64,000 nt of DNA. Origin: Sorghum bicolor (taxonomy: Eukaryota > Streptophyta > Magnoliopsida > Poales > Poaceae). The stretch lies in assembly GCF_000003195.3 (NCBI RefSeq), contig NW_018396407.1:62001-126000 (forward strand). Reading direction: 5' to 3'. Positions 51,893-63,015 of the stretch are shown here, one piece after another. The position numbers and the translations under genes are program-made. The first letter of the stretch is position 1; each line of letters starts with the position of its first letter. A model generated the notes under the pieces. That model was not told the DNA's origin. It saw only the letters and a program-made list of their open reading frames with translations, and searched no databases.

Positions 51893-53154
51893 TCAATTGT
51901 CCTGAGGTTCGTTGGGTGGCGTAGTCGGTACTTCCGGCAGCGCCTCCTCTTCGTGTATAGTTATCTTCATTTTCCACACCTGACTTGGTGCTTCCATCTC
52001 CTCTGGATAATTCTGTTTAAACTCTACGTCTTCTGACCTTACAACTTCTCCTTCATAGTCTGCCCATCCGTCCATGATGATCTGCCTCCTCTAGTTACGG
52101 TTGCGTCTTTTCCTTACCTGCTTAGATTCTTCAACGATATAGTTAGGGTCAGTAAAGTAACGGCGTACCTTCTCTGAGGGGAAGTGCATATGGACTTCTC
52201 TGGTTCCAATGTAGATAGTTGCTTTAACGGTGCTGAGGAACGGTCTTCCAAGGATGATGGGTGGATCATACTCGTCTTCTCCCATGTCAATAACTTGAAA
52301 GTCTGTGTAGACAAAGTGATCATCTATTTTGACTGGGACATCAGTTACTATTCCTTTAACTTCTCGAAATGTCTGATCTGCCAACTGGAGCTGAATGTAT
52401 GTTGGTCTTAGTGGCATGGTTCCGAACAAGAGCCGATAGGTGACTGCGGCCATTATGTTGACGCCCGATCCGGTGTCGCAAAATGTCTTGTAAAAGTTGT
52501 ATCCATTTATGGAGCAGTAGATGCTTGGCATTCCTGGGTCGTCCTTCTTGGTCAAAAGCGGTGACTTAAGTTGGTGATCTTGGCCTCCATGAACTACAGT
52601 GACCATCTTAGCTGACTCGGTCCACACTTGCTTGTTCCTGTTCCTCCTGTTGGTCCTCTTCCTTGATTCACGTCTGGATTGATCTGGAATTTGTGTAGCC
52701 TTGTTCTTGAAGAAAAATGTCTCCTTCCTCCCTTTGACGTAGAAACTGATCTTAGCAGCACTAGCGTAGATGATAGCTACCGTGGTGTTCAAGAATGGCC
52801 TCCCTAAGATGATGGGTGCTCTCTCATCATTTCCGGTCTCTACCACTACGAAGTCTGCTAGGGCATACAAGGTACCAACTCGGACGAAAGGTTCTTCAAT
52901 ATTCCTTTTGGAAAAGTTATCGTGTGATCTGCAAACTGCAAATACATGGTTGTCTCTAATAAAGGATATGTAAAGAATTTCTCATAGAGTACCCTGGGTA
53001 TAATGTTGACACTGGAGCCAAAGTCGCAGAGTGCTTCTGGAACGTCCACCATGCCGATGGAGATCGGTGACGGGGCGTCCTGGATCGCCTCTCTTGACCG
53101 GCAGAAGGTCAGTAGAGAATTCAGTGTCGGGGTTACTCCAATTACCTGCATCAA
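51893..53154 (-). pseudogene. Two tandem retropepsin-like protease domains
   Basis: Reading leftwards, the first protease has ALCDFGSSVNIIP (catalytic Asp codon at about 53025). After a frameshift near 52870 it ends with APIILGRPFLNT at about 52810-52790. A basic linker of about 60 residues follows. The second protease has FCDTGSGVNIM (Asp codon at about 52477) and again PPIILGRPFLST at about 52255. Each half contains the D-x-G-S active site and the LGRPFL segment of plant retropepsins. Since these enzymes act as dimers, a covalent pair is plausible but unproven. A TAG at 52091-52093 interrupts the frame, which then continues in phase as MDGWADYEGEVV to a stop at 51893. Confidence 0.75.
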
Positions 53155-54536
53155 ACATGTCTACAAGATTTGCAGATTCTAATCCTTCCGGTTGTGATGG
53201 TATACCGGGGTTAGTAGCAGGAACAGCAGCAGCTATTTGATTTAACTGAGATTCAATCATTTTATTAAAGCTAATTTGATTCTTGATGGCAGTAGAGAAA
53301 TTATCCATTCTATTATTTATATTTTCTAGCATTTTATCATTAGATGCCAATTTATTAGATAGATTATCCATTAGCTTTCCTTGATTAGATACTATCTCTC
53401 TCAGACGTGGAAAATTATTATAATTATTGAAAGAATTATTACCTTGATAATTACCTGAGTAGTTAGGCCTCTGTTGATTCCAACCTTGATTTTGTTGAGG
53501 ACGGTTGTAGTAGTTGTTGTTGTTATTGTTGATGTAGTTCACATCCTCAAGCATCTCAGGGCAGTGGTTGCCTGAGTGTCCAGTGTCTCCACACTCCTCA
53601 TAAGTCATGTGAGAGTCATAGATGTGCATAACTTCTTTCTTGTCTCCAGCTCTATCGTCGAGCTTCTTCATGAGCAGGTCTAGCTTTGCAGATAGCATGT
53701 CTACCTCCTTCAGCTGATGCTACCTCCACCTCTCTTGCGTGTCTGGGTCCTCTCTTCATTCCAGCCTTGATTGGACGCCATCTTCTCCACAAGGGCTGTG
53801 GCTTGTGGATAGTAAGTGATAAGAATGCTCCTCCAGCTGCAGCATCCATGGTCTCTCGGGCACTGTTGCTGAGTCCATGATAAAACGTCTGCATCAATAG
53901 CCAACTCTCCATTCCATGATGGGGACATTCTAGGATGTAGTCTTGAAAGCGCTCCCATGCTTCTGGAACAGATTCATCATTTTGTTGCTGAAAACTTGTA
54001 ATCTTCCCACGGAGAGCATTGGTCTTGCCCATGGGAAAGAACTTAGCCAGGAAGTTTGTTGAGCAGAGTGCCCACGTAGTATTCTTCTCCTTTGTAGCGT
54101 AGAACCACTGCTTCGCACTTCCTAACAGTGAGAATGGGAAGAGGCGAAGTAGTATAGCATCTTTGGAAACTCCTGATATGGTGAATGTGTTGCAAATCTC
54201 CAGGAAGTGTTGTAAATGAGCACTAGCATCTTTGTGTGCCTTCCCATAGAACTGGTTGGATTGCACCATGTTGATAAGTCCAGGCTTAAGCTCAAAGTTG
54301 CCATCGATCTCTACAGCAGGTCCAGTGCGGATGTTGTCCGTAGTGGGAGCTGAGAACTCGCGGATTGATTTGTTCGCCCTGGCTTCGAACTCTGAAGACA
54401 AGTTCCGGTGATCTTCTTGATTGGATGAAGCTTCTTGCTGAAGTGTTGATGATCTCTTCTTGAGCTTGGCTCTCGTCTTCTTGAATAATGCTTCGGGATT
54501 GTCAACAAAATTTCCTGGAAGATTTATTCTATTCAT
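53155..54536 (-). pseudogene. Athila-type gag with nucleocapsid region
   Basis: The ATG at 54536 starts a frame of 294 codons. The capsid core shows FYGKAHKDASAHLQHFLEIC, LFPFSLLGSAKQWFY and PEAWERFQDYILECPHHG, a strong match in style to Athila gag (retrotrans_gag family). The protein would form the particle shell. The frame breaks near 53815 (after GGAFLSLTI), runs on in a second frame and returns in a third at 53698. The nucleocapsid there reads TYEECGDTGHSGNHC: the CX4HX4C part is present, but Tyr stands where the first zinc-ligand Cys is expected. An Asn/Tyr/Gln-rich linker follows, then a Met/Asn-rich helical stretch. At least two frameshifts make it a pseudogene. Confidence 0.8.
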
Positions 54537-54671
54537 ACATTCCCTTGCATAAGATAAAATAGAAAAATATCGGGGTAAAACTGTATGAGAGAATAGATAA
54601 GCTCAATCATATTAGTGATGCGAATGATAACTTAAAATCTTTTATTCCATTCCTGATTAGTAATCAACCTT

Positions 54672-54689
54672 CCCCGGCAACGGTGCCAA
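54672..54689 (-). other. Primer binding region of the Athila-type element
   Basis: TTGGCACCGTTGCCGGGG on the minus strand begins 7 bases after the LTR end (which reads CCCAACA on that strand). Athila and related elements normally have TGGCGCCGTTGCCGGGG here, so one CpG-site base differs (A for G). Confidence 0.7.
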
Positions 54690-54696
54690 AAATGCT

Positions 54697-55034
54697 TGTT
54701 GGGTATTCTTAACATCATTACCAAAAGTAGACTAAGTTCTCTAAATCTAGTAACGATGCCAAAAATGCCAAACCTATCCCTCACACCACTTAAGCCAAGT
54801 TGTCATCCCCAGCATGATATAAGAGACGCGGTATTGAAATATGCAATTGCTCTTCTAAATAAATAATGAACGGGATCTGCAAGCGCACAGATTAATACCG
54901 ATGTAGCATTTTAACCGGGAAGTATTCCAGGTATCGTTATTTATATTTTTACCACTGGGAAGGGATTAGCAATCATCAATATTGATTACAGAATAGAATA
55001 TGAGATTGAGCATCTATCATAGCATGTATAATTG
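54697..55034 (-). repeat. Interrupted right LTR of the Athila-type element (5' LTR in element sense)
   Basis: 338 bases aligned without gaps to 48084-48421, with 9 differences (2.7%). At 55035 similarity stops and the Tat-type LTR begins. The remaining LTR should continue after that element, right of the window, preceded by a repeat of AATTG. Confidence 0.85.
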
Positions 55035-56023
55035 TGTCGAGTGTATCAACAAGGTGTACCCTCACCAATGCGTATAACGAGACCATCCGTACACACGCGC
55101 GGCCATCGACGGCCGCAGCCTCGAAGACGGAAATAGCGTCGAGCGAATCGGTCAGGGCTCGAGCGACAACTGCCGTCGAATACGGAAGCGGGCTCGAGCG
55201 AACCGAGAGGCGTCGAGCGCAAGGACACTGTCCGCCGCCTGACGCGCGCACGAGAGCCAGGGCATTTAATGCACCTGACGCTTCCCCACCTAACACACGG
55301 GTCACGGGAGGCTTCTGTCCCATCGTTCTTTTTGCACCCTTCCCACCGAACGACCCAGGGCGTGTCAGGACGCGGGAAACAAGGATGGAACGTCTAATTG
55401 GGACCCCCTCGAGACACCCAAGGTCAGCGCTCCAGATATCGACACCTCGTACGGCATCCGACCCTCGACTTCACCAGGCTCCTTCCTGAAGACGAGTCGG
55501 GCGTCGACTGACCACGCCGTAACCGCTCCGCCGGATTTACCGCCGAGCCATATAAGCGTGCATCCGCCGAACCAATCCAAGACGGCGCGCAGAGCAGAAT
55601 GCAGGGGCACGCGTGATCATCACCAGGCTATTAAGACGGGACGGCTCGAGGGCATGCCGGTACGGAAACCTCGATTAGGTCAGCGCTCCATGCTGCTATC
55701 GACTCCAATTCCTACGCCTATACATGTACCCTAGGCCCTTCCTTGGAACTATAAAAGGAGGGACTCAGGAATAGAACGAGGATCACGACACAAGACCACG
55801 CTCATACGTAGTAGAGCTCCACACTTCATACCACGCTTGTATTCGCCCCTGTACAAGCACTTAGGTGCAAGATAATACAAACTCTCTCCCCCCGCTGGAC
55901 GTAGGGCCTTCTCTTGCCCGAACCAGGATAAATCTCTGTGTCTTCTTGCATCACCATCCGGGAAAGGGAGCACGCATACAAATTCACTCATTGGTGTGAC
56001 CCCCCGGGGGGAAAACACCGACA
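55035..56023 (+). repeat. 5' LTR of the Tat-type element
   Basis: 989 bp with the inverted termini TGTCG...CGACA, followed directly by the primer site. A TATA box lies 715 bp in. The right end includes the palindromic run CCCCCCGGGGGG. The partner LTR is outside the window, so the boundaries rest on the termini, the primer site and the break in the Athila LTR. Confidence 0.82.
55750..55756 (+). promoter_or_regulatory. TATA box in the Tat-type LTR
   Basis: TATAAAA in the context GGAACTATAAAAGGAGGGAC, a typical plant core promoter. The RNA start is expected near 55785. Confidence 0.75.
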
Positions 56024-56025
56024 GT

Positions 56026-56043
56026 TGGCGCGCCAGGTAGGGG
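56026..56043 (+). other. Primer binding site of the Tat-type element
   Basis: TGGCGCGCCAGGTAGGGG begins two bases after the LTR. It is the standard primer site of Tat-lineage elements in grasses and fixes the plus orientation. Confidence 0.85.
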
Positions 56044-56081
56044 TCCTGCGTGTTTTTCATCGATTTCCCACTCCTTTCCGG

Positions 56082-59000
56082 ATGGCTACTCTTGCCTCGC
56101 CGTTTCCACGCTCCACGGTGATTTGGTTTGGGAGTCTCGAGTTCATGTCTACGGGCTCCGGCTACGACATGATCTTGCTCTCAGTCAAAGGACCAGGAGG
56201 AGCCCGCGTTACGCCAGCACGGTTGAAGGCCCCGAGACGCCCTCACCACCACGCCTCCCCGCCTAAGAAGAGGCGCGGACAGCACCACCGCGGCCCCTCT
56301 GCTTCAGCACGACCAACAACTCGTGCGAGGCAGAACGTAGGCCACAAGTCGGCAGCACCGTGTGACGGAGCAACAAGCGCGACGACTCAGCACCGCGCGA
56401 AGACGGGAGGGGACGCGTCTCGCGCGCTCTCCCCCACCGCAGCTAGGCTACTTCCACACGGGTTGTTCTCTCCAAGAGCGGCACTGCCCTTCGGATTGGA
56501 CAACGCCGCGGCGTCGCTCGCCAGGGCGATATGCCCAAACGCCCAGACGTACGTAGAAAGACCAATGGTCCTCCCACGTAGCTCTGAAGCGCGGCGGCCG
56601 GCGTCCGAGCTGCCGGACCTTTCCTGAGTACAAGGCCTCCGTCGTCTAGGCCCCGGACGATACTCGATCACCTCCCTCAGGCAACGATTGCTGGAGGAAA
56701 TACGTGGGTGTTTCTACGCTGCCGAACCGGACTCCGACTCCGAGACGGATAGCTATGACCCTATGAGGGAATGCTATCACATCGACGGGGCGGTAGAAAC
56801 TACTGACGAGACACGGGATGCTGCTGCGGGTGGTCGAGCCCCCGCGGCGCGAGAAGACCCCAGGACGCCTGGGAACGACGGACAGGTCGACCCCCCTCCT
56901 CAGGAAGACAGAACCGTGCAGCTCGCGCAGCTGCGGGAGCTCAAGATGAAGCTCGACGAAGACCGCGAGTGCCTCGTCCTGATCGAGCAAATCCTTGAGC
57001 AAGACCTGCCCTACCCGCCGGGCGGAAGTGTCCGCAGACGCGCTCGAGAGGTACATCGACAGATCGTCGGCGACGCAGAGCCAGAGCAACCTGTCAGCCG
57101 TTTCCCTCGAGCAGGCCAGAATGTAGTAGCAGCGACGATGCTACTACGTAACATGCCAGAGCCGTCGAATTCCCAGGCCCGACGCATTCGAGATGAGGTA
57201 CAGACATTGCTCTAGGTGGCGGCGGTTCAACAAGCCGAAAGTTCGGCGTCTCGACGATGAGGAGCTGCCACAGAGAAGCGCGACGAACAGCCTCTAAACG
57301 AAGAGGAGGTGTCAATCCATCAACAACCTCCCCCTCGAGGTAGAAAGACCGCTCTCATCCTCCCCGTCGACAATCAACGTCGACACGACGCGCGGCACGA
57401 CATCAAAGAAAATCGACGCCGCCGGCACGGAGACGCGGAAGAGTGCGGTTATAGCGCGCATCGCGGTGGGAGATACGACAGCGACGAGGACCGGGTGGCC
57501 CCCGAGCCACCAGGCCCACGGGTGTTCAGCAGGGCGATCCGCAGCACGCCCCTGCCTAATCCATTTCGACCCCCGACCAGCATCGCGAAGTACAATGGAG
57601 AGACCAAACCAGAGTTGTGGCTGGCCGACTTCAGGCTGGCCTGTCAGCTAGGTGGCGCTCGAGGTGATGATCGAGCCATCATCAGACAGCTACCCCTTTT
57701 CCTCTCCGACACCGCCCGTCGATGGCTCGAGGAACTCCCTGCCAATCAGATCCACAACTGGGTTGATCTGGTCAGAGTCTTCGAGGGTAACTTCAAAGGG
57801 ACCTACATACGGCCAGGGAACTCATGGGACCTCAGCAAGTGCAAGCAGAAGTCGGGAGAAACTCTTCGGGAGTATGCTCGACGCTTCTCGAAGTAGCGCA
57901 CTGAACTGCCGCACATCCCTGACCACGACGTCATCTTGGCATTTGTCTCGGGCACCACCAGTCGAGACTTGGTGCGGGAATTAGGTCGCAATCGACCTCA
58001 GACCGTCGACGAGCTGATGGACGTAGTAGCCAACTACGCGGCAGGAGAGGAGGCAGTCGGCGCCTTCTTCAGCTCAGAAGGAAGAAAAGGCAAGCAGCCC
58101 GTCGACGAAGATGGGACCCCCAGTCGAGGCCTCAAGAAAAATAAAAAGAAGCAGAAAGTGCGGCAGTTCCACCGGGAAGATTCCGATGACAACCTTGTCA
58201 CCGCCATGGATCGAAAGAAGCCTCGAGGCCCTCCGGATGGAGGCATATTTGACAAGATGTTGGAGGAGCCGTGCCCTTACCATAAGGGAGGCGCCAACCA
58301 CAAGCTCAAGGACTGTCGTATGCTGAGAAAGCATTTCGACGGTCTGGGGTTCAAAAAAGATACGCGTGATGACTCCAAGAAAGAGAAGGCTGGCAGCAAG
58401 GAGGACAACAAAGATGACGACGGCTTCCCCGCCGTCCACGACAGCTACATGATCTATGGTGGGCCCTCGACTCAATTAACCATGAGGCAGCGCAAAAGGG
58501 AGCGTCGCGAAGTCTTTGCAGCAAGAATGGTGGTGCCCCAGTACCTTAGCTGGTCAAACACTCCTATCACTTTCGACCGAGAGGACCACCCCGACAAGGT
58601 AGTCGCCCCGGGCGTCTACCCGCTCGTCGTCGACCCCATCATCGTCAACACCCGACTCTCGAAAGTGCTGATGGATGGTGGCAGCAGCCTCAACATCATC
58701 TACCTCGAGACCCTCGACCTCCTCGGCATCGATAGAGGACGCCTCCAGCCAAGCGCCGGCGGTTTCCATGGCGTCGTGCCAGGGAAAAAGGCACTGCCAG
58801 TAGGTCGAATTGACCTACCGGTCTGCTTCGGCATGGCGGCCAACTTCAGGAAGGAGACCCTCACCTATGAGGTGGTTGGGTTCCGAGGCACGTACCACGC
58901 CATCATCGGGTGCCCGGGCTACGCCAAGTTCATGGCTATACCCAACTACACCTACTTGAAGCTGAAGATGCCTGGTCCCAAAGGCGTCATCACTGTCAGT

Positions 59001-59204
59001 TCCTCCTTCGAGCACGCGTACGAATGCGACGTCGAATGCGTCGAGTACGGGGAGGCGGTCGAGAGCTCCACCGAACTCGTTGCAAAGCTCGAGGCCATGG
59101 CCGCTGAGGCTCCAGAGCCTAAGCGTCATGCGGGCAGCTTCGAGGCGGCGGAAGGAACCAAGAAGATCCCGCTCGACCCCAACAACTCCGATGCAAAGTG
59201 CTGA
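56082..59204 (+). pseudogene. Tat-type gag and protease
   Basis: The ATG at 56082 is the first in frame after the primer site; one frame runs from it to 59204 but is cut by TGA 56625, TAG 57213, TGA 57258 and TAG 57894. The first part is low-complexity (Arg/Pro/Ala) and the next acidic (AEPDSDSETDSYD). The capsid core is at about 57590-57990 (NGETKPELWLADFRLACQ, ARRWLEELPANQIHNW) and continues past the last stop with TVDELMDVVANYAAGEEAV. A CPYHKGGANHKLKDC motif near 58270 is the zinc-binding part. The protease lies near 58620-58990, with VLMDGGSSLNIIY as active site and IIGCPGYAKFMAIPNYTYLK at its end. The frame stops at 59204 after a frameshift near 59190. Confidence 0.82.
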
Positions 59205-60697
59205 CGATCAGCGCCGACCTCGACCCCAAATAGGAAGCCGTGCTCGTTGACTTTCTCCGTGCAAATGCTGATATGTTTGCATGGAGTCCCTCGGACATGC
59301 CAGGCATACCGAGGGAAGTCGCCGAGCACTCCTTGGATATTCGAGCCGGTTCCAAGCCAGTGAAGCAGCGGTTGCGCCGATTCGATGAGGAGAAGCGCAA
59401 GATCATTAGCGAGGAAGTCCACAAGCTTTTGACGGCCGGATTCATCAAGGAGGTTCATCATCCTGACTGGTTAGCAAACCCTGTATTAGTTAAGAAAAAG
59501 ACTGGGAAAATGAGGATGTGTGTCGATTATACAAGTCTGAATAAAGCATGTCCAAAAGTTCCCTTTCCATTACCACGCATTGATCAGATTGTCGATTCTA
59601 CCGCGGGATGTGAAACCCTTTCTTTCCTTGATGCATATTCTGGTTACCACCAAATAAAAATGAAGGAGTCCGACCAGCTCGCGACCTCTTTCATCACGCC
59701 TTTTGGGATGTATTGCTACGTGACCATGCCATTTGGGCTTCGAAACGCGGGAGCCACGTATCAACGTTGCATGCTCCACGTATTTGGCAAACATATAGGG
59801 TCAACGGTCGAGGCCTACGTCGACGACATTGTCGTCAAGTCAAAGCGACGAGGAGACCTCATCCAGGACCTCGAGATTGCCTTTAGCTGCCTACGCACCA
59901 GTCGGATCAAGCTCAATCCCGAGAAGTGCGTCTTCGGTGTGCCTCAAGGCATGCTCCTAGGATACATCGTTTCGCAGCGCGGCATCGAGGCCAACCCCGA
60001 GAAAGTCTCGGCCATCACGAAAATGGGGCCGATTCGAGATATCAAGGGTGTACAGAGAGTCACGGGGTGCCTGGCGGCTCTGAGCCGTTTCATCTCGAGA
60101 CTAGGAGAAAAGGCATTACCATTATATCGACTCCTAAAGAAGGTCGAGCGCTTTTCTTGGACCCCCGAGGCCGAGGAAGCACTCGAAAGGCTGAAAAAGA
60201 CGCTGACCTCGGCACCAGTCCTGGTTCCACCTCAACCTGCAGAGCCGCTGCTCCTCTACATCGCGTCGACGACCCAGGTCGTCAGCGCGGCGGTGGTGGT
60301 CGAGAGGCAGGAGGAGGGACATGCGTTACCGATTCAGATGCCAGTATATTTCGTCAGCGAGGTGCTTTCGGAGACCAAAGCACGTTATCCCCAAATCCAG
60401 AAGCTGATTTATGCCGTAATCCTTGCCCGTCACAAGCTGCAGCATTACTTCCTTGGCCACCCCATCACGGTGGTCTCGTCTTTTCCTTTAGGCGAAATAA
60501 TCCAGAGCAAAGAAGCCACGGGAAGAATAGCAAAATGGTCGGTCGAGCTCATGAGTGAGACTCTCACTTATGCGCCTCGCAAGGCCATCAAATCGCAGGC
60601 CCTGGTAGACTTCATCACAGAATGGACGGACACCCAGCTCCCCCGACCCAGGTCCAGGCGGAGCTATGGACAATGTATTTCGATGGGTCACTCATGA
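59205..60697 (+). pseudogene. Tat-type reverse transcriptase and first RNase H
   Basis: A TAG at 59231 sits just before the long frame 59240-60697 (485 codons). RT motifs, as residues of this frame: MRMCVDYTSLNKACPK (91-106), FLDAYSGYHQIKM with catalytic Asp131, MPFGLRNAGATYQRCM (163-178), and the YVDD box at 193-196. NPEKCVFGV and LGYIVSQRGIEANPEK follow, and then the RNase H-like segment LLLYIASTTQVVSAAVVVER. This RNase H lacks clear catalytic motifs, as usual in the Tat lineage, where a second RNase H takes over. PKVPFP at about residue 105 has Val where family members usually have Asp. A frameshift near 60640 ends the frame. Confidence 0.87.
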
Positions 60698-62450
60698 AAA
60701 CTGGAGCCGGAGCCGGCCTGCTGTTCATCTCACCCTTGGGCGTCCACATGAGGTACGTAATCAGGATTCATTTTGCCGCATCTAACAATGTCGCGCCCTC
60801 GTCAACGGTCTCAAGATCGCTATCGAGTTAGGAGTCCGACGCCTCGACGTCCGAGGTGACTCCCAACTCGTCATCGACCAAGTAATGAAAACCTCGAGCT
60901 GCCATGACCCAAAAATGGAAGCGTACTGCAAGGAGGTCCGTCGACTCGAGGACAGGTTCCACGGTCTCGAACTTGTCCATATCGCTCGACGCTACAACGA
61001 GGCCGCCGACGAACTCGCCAAGATCGCATCGACCAGAGGCACGGTGCCGCTTGATGCATTCTCAAAAGATCTTCACGAGCCATCCGTCGACCTAGGCACG
61101 GGGGCTGGCGTCGACGCCACCACCGCCCAACCAACCAATGCTGTCGATACGCTCTTGATGGTGGAAGAGATGATGGAGATAGAACGACGACCAGGTCGAC
61201 CATTCGATTGGCGCACACCGTTCCTCGACTGCCTTATCCGCGGCGAGTTGCCACAAGACAGGACAGAAGCCCGTCGTATCGCTCGACGGGCCAAATCATA
61301 TGTGATCTATGGCGAAGACAACGAGCTATATCGATGGAGCCCGACGGGGGTCTTACAACGTTGCATCACCGTAGAAGAAGGCCGAAAACTCCTCGATGAC
61401 CTGCACTCGGGGGCTTGTGGCCACCACGCCGCTCCACGGACCCTTGTAGGGAACGCTTTTCGTCAAGGCTTCTACTGGCCAACGGCCGTGGCGGATGCCA
61501 TCGAGCTCGTACGCTCGTGTCATGGGTGCCAGTTCTACGCCAAGCAGACGCATCTGCCCACCCACGCTCTTCAGATGATCCCCATCACCTGGCCGTTTGC
61601 GGTATGGGGGCTCGATTTAGTAGGACCTCTACAAAAGGCGAAAGGAGGATACACCCATTTGCTGGTGGCCATTGACAAGTTCTCCAAATGGATCGAGGCT
61701 CGACCCATCACCAACATCCGCTCCGAGCAGGCCGTCCTCTTCTTCACCGACATCATCCATCGGTTTGGGATCCCCAATGTCATCATCACCGACAACGGCA
61801 CCCAGTTCACCGGCAGAAAGTTCTTGGATTTCTGCGATCAGCATCATATCCGTGTGAACTGGTCTACAGTAGCCCACCCTCAAACTAACGGCCAGGTCGA
61901 GCGTGCCAACGGCATGATTTTGCAAGGACTCAAGCCAAGGATCTACAATCGATTGAAGAAATTCGGCAAGAAATGGGTCGAGGAGCTTTCCTCAGTCCTA
62001 TGGAGCCTTAGGACAACGCCAAGCAGGGCCACAAAATACACCCCGTTCTTCATGGTCTACGGCTCTGAGGCTATCCTCCCCACAGACCTCGAGTATGGGT
62101 CACCTCGACTCAAGGCTTACAACGAGCAATCGAACAAAGAAACTCAAGAAAACGCGGTCGACCAACTCGAGGAGGCTCGAGACATGGCCCTCCTCAACTC
62201 TGCCAGATATCAGCAGAAACTCCGACGCTACCACGACAGGCACGTGCGCAAGAGGGACCTCAACATAGGCGACCTTGTCCTACGACGCCGGCAAAGCAAT
62301 CAAGGACGCCACAAGCTGACTCCACCTTGGGAAGGCCCGTATGTGGTGGCCGAGGTCCTTAAGCCAGGAACGTACAAATTGGCGGACGAAAAGGGGGCAA
62401 TTCTCACCAACGCATGGAACATCGAACAGCTACGTCGATTCTACCCCTAG
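60698..62450 (+). pseudogene. Tat-type second RNase H and integrase
   Basis: The archaeal-type RNase H starts just upstream with LWTMYFDGSLMKTGAGAG (catalytic Asp in FDGS). A small deletion near 60795 removes the segment that normally carries the catalytic Glu and shifts the frame. DVRGDSQLVIDQ and EAADELAKIAS retain the other Asp residues. The frame 60885-62450 (521 codons) holds a complete integrase. Its zinc module has H174, H180, C212 and C215 (LHSGACGHH...CHGCQ). The catalytic core has D244 (WGLDLVGPLQ), D303 (ITDNGTQF) and E339 (NGQVERANG), with 35 residues between the last two, as in active enzymes. The C-terminal module ends WNIEQLRRFYP without a chromodomain. The stop is TAG at 62448. 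Confidence 0.87.
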
Positions 62451-63015
62451 AAGTTCTAAACTTATGTTCCTGCTTACGTTTTGTACCAAGACTTTGTAAA
62501 CGAATGAATGAGTAAATAAAGTCCTTCCCTCGAAACAATTCTTCTTTCTTTGTGCCGAGAAGATTAATAAGTCACGATCTCGACGTTAAAAGGGGGCGCC
62601 GACTATGACCCATCATAGTCAGCACCCCCTCGGGGGCTACCAGGGGGACGACCCCCCCCCCCAAGCGTCGAAAAAGCCAAGAAATTTTCTTTTCTTACTT
62701 AGTAAACCTTGCACGGTTCGAGTAGCTAAGGCGCCTCGAGCCCCTCAAAGGCCGAGGGATAACGAGCCGGAGAACTCCCACGCCCCCGGGCTACGGAAAC
62801 TCTACTCACTTCCTCACCCTTGAGTTAATCGAGGTTGTTTTTGACGAAAGATCGAGCAAGGGATACAAACGTAGGAACAAAGAGAAACAAAAGAACCTCG
62901 AGCGGAAAGACAAATAAGCATTTAACAATCACAAAAAGATACTGTATCACCTAACAGCAGAATTAATAAAGTATCATCCAAGGGGCCTCAGGCGCCCTGA
63001 GCAGGCTCGCAGGCC
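62451..63015. other. Spacer between pol and the antisense gene of the Tat-type element
   Basis: Non-coding. It contains AATAAA at about 62514, a run of 11 C (62652-62662) following GGGGG, and several GGGGGC blocks. No open frame of interest is seen. Both the pol end (plus strand) and the antisense gene end (minus strand) point into it, so 3' processing signals for the antisense transcript would be expected here. Confidence 0.5.

Larger units (their letters stand above)
48084..55034 (-). mobile_element. Athila-type Ty3/gypsy element with gag and protease only
   Basis: Direct repeats at 48084 and 54697 both begin TGTTGGGTATTCT. In minus-strand order come the LTR (interrupted), a TTGGCACCGTTGCCGGGG primer region, gag, a zinc-knuckle region, two protease domains, about 2.1 kb of non-coding DNA, a polypurine tract and the other LTR. 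The leader motif (usually TGGCGCCGTTGCCGGGG) and the gag sequence are characteristic of Athila-lineage elements. No RT, RNase H or integrase motif is visible between 49754 and 51892, so the element is probably non-autonomous. It sits in a satellite monomer (GACGTGTGTG before the LTR). Its right LTR is cut by the Tat-type insertion. Confidence 0.82.

Noticed and set aside
55034..55489. 151-codon frame at the start of the Tat-type LTR
   Set aside because: It lies upstream of the TATA box within the LTR, has no recognisable domain and overlaps opposite-strand frames of similar length.
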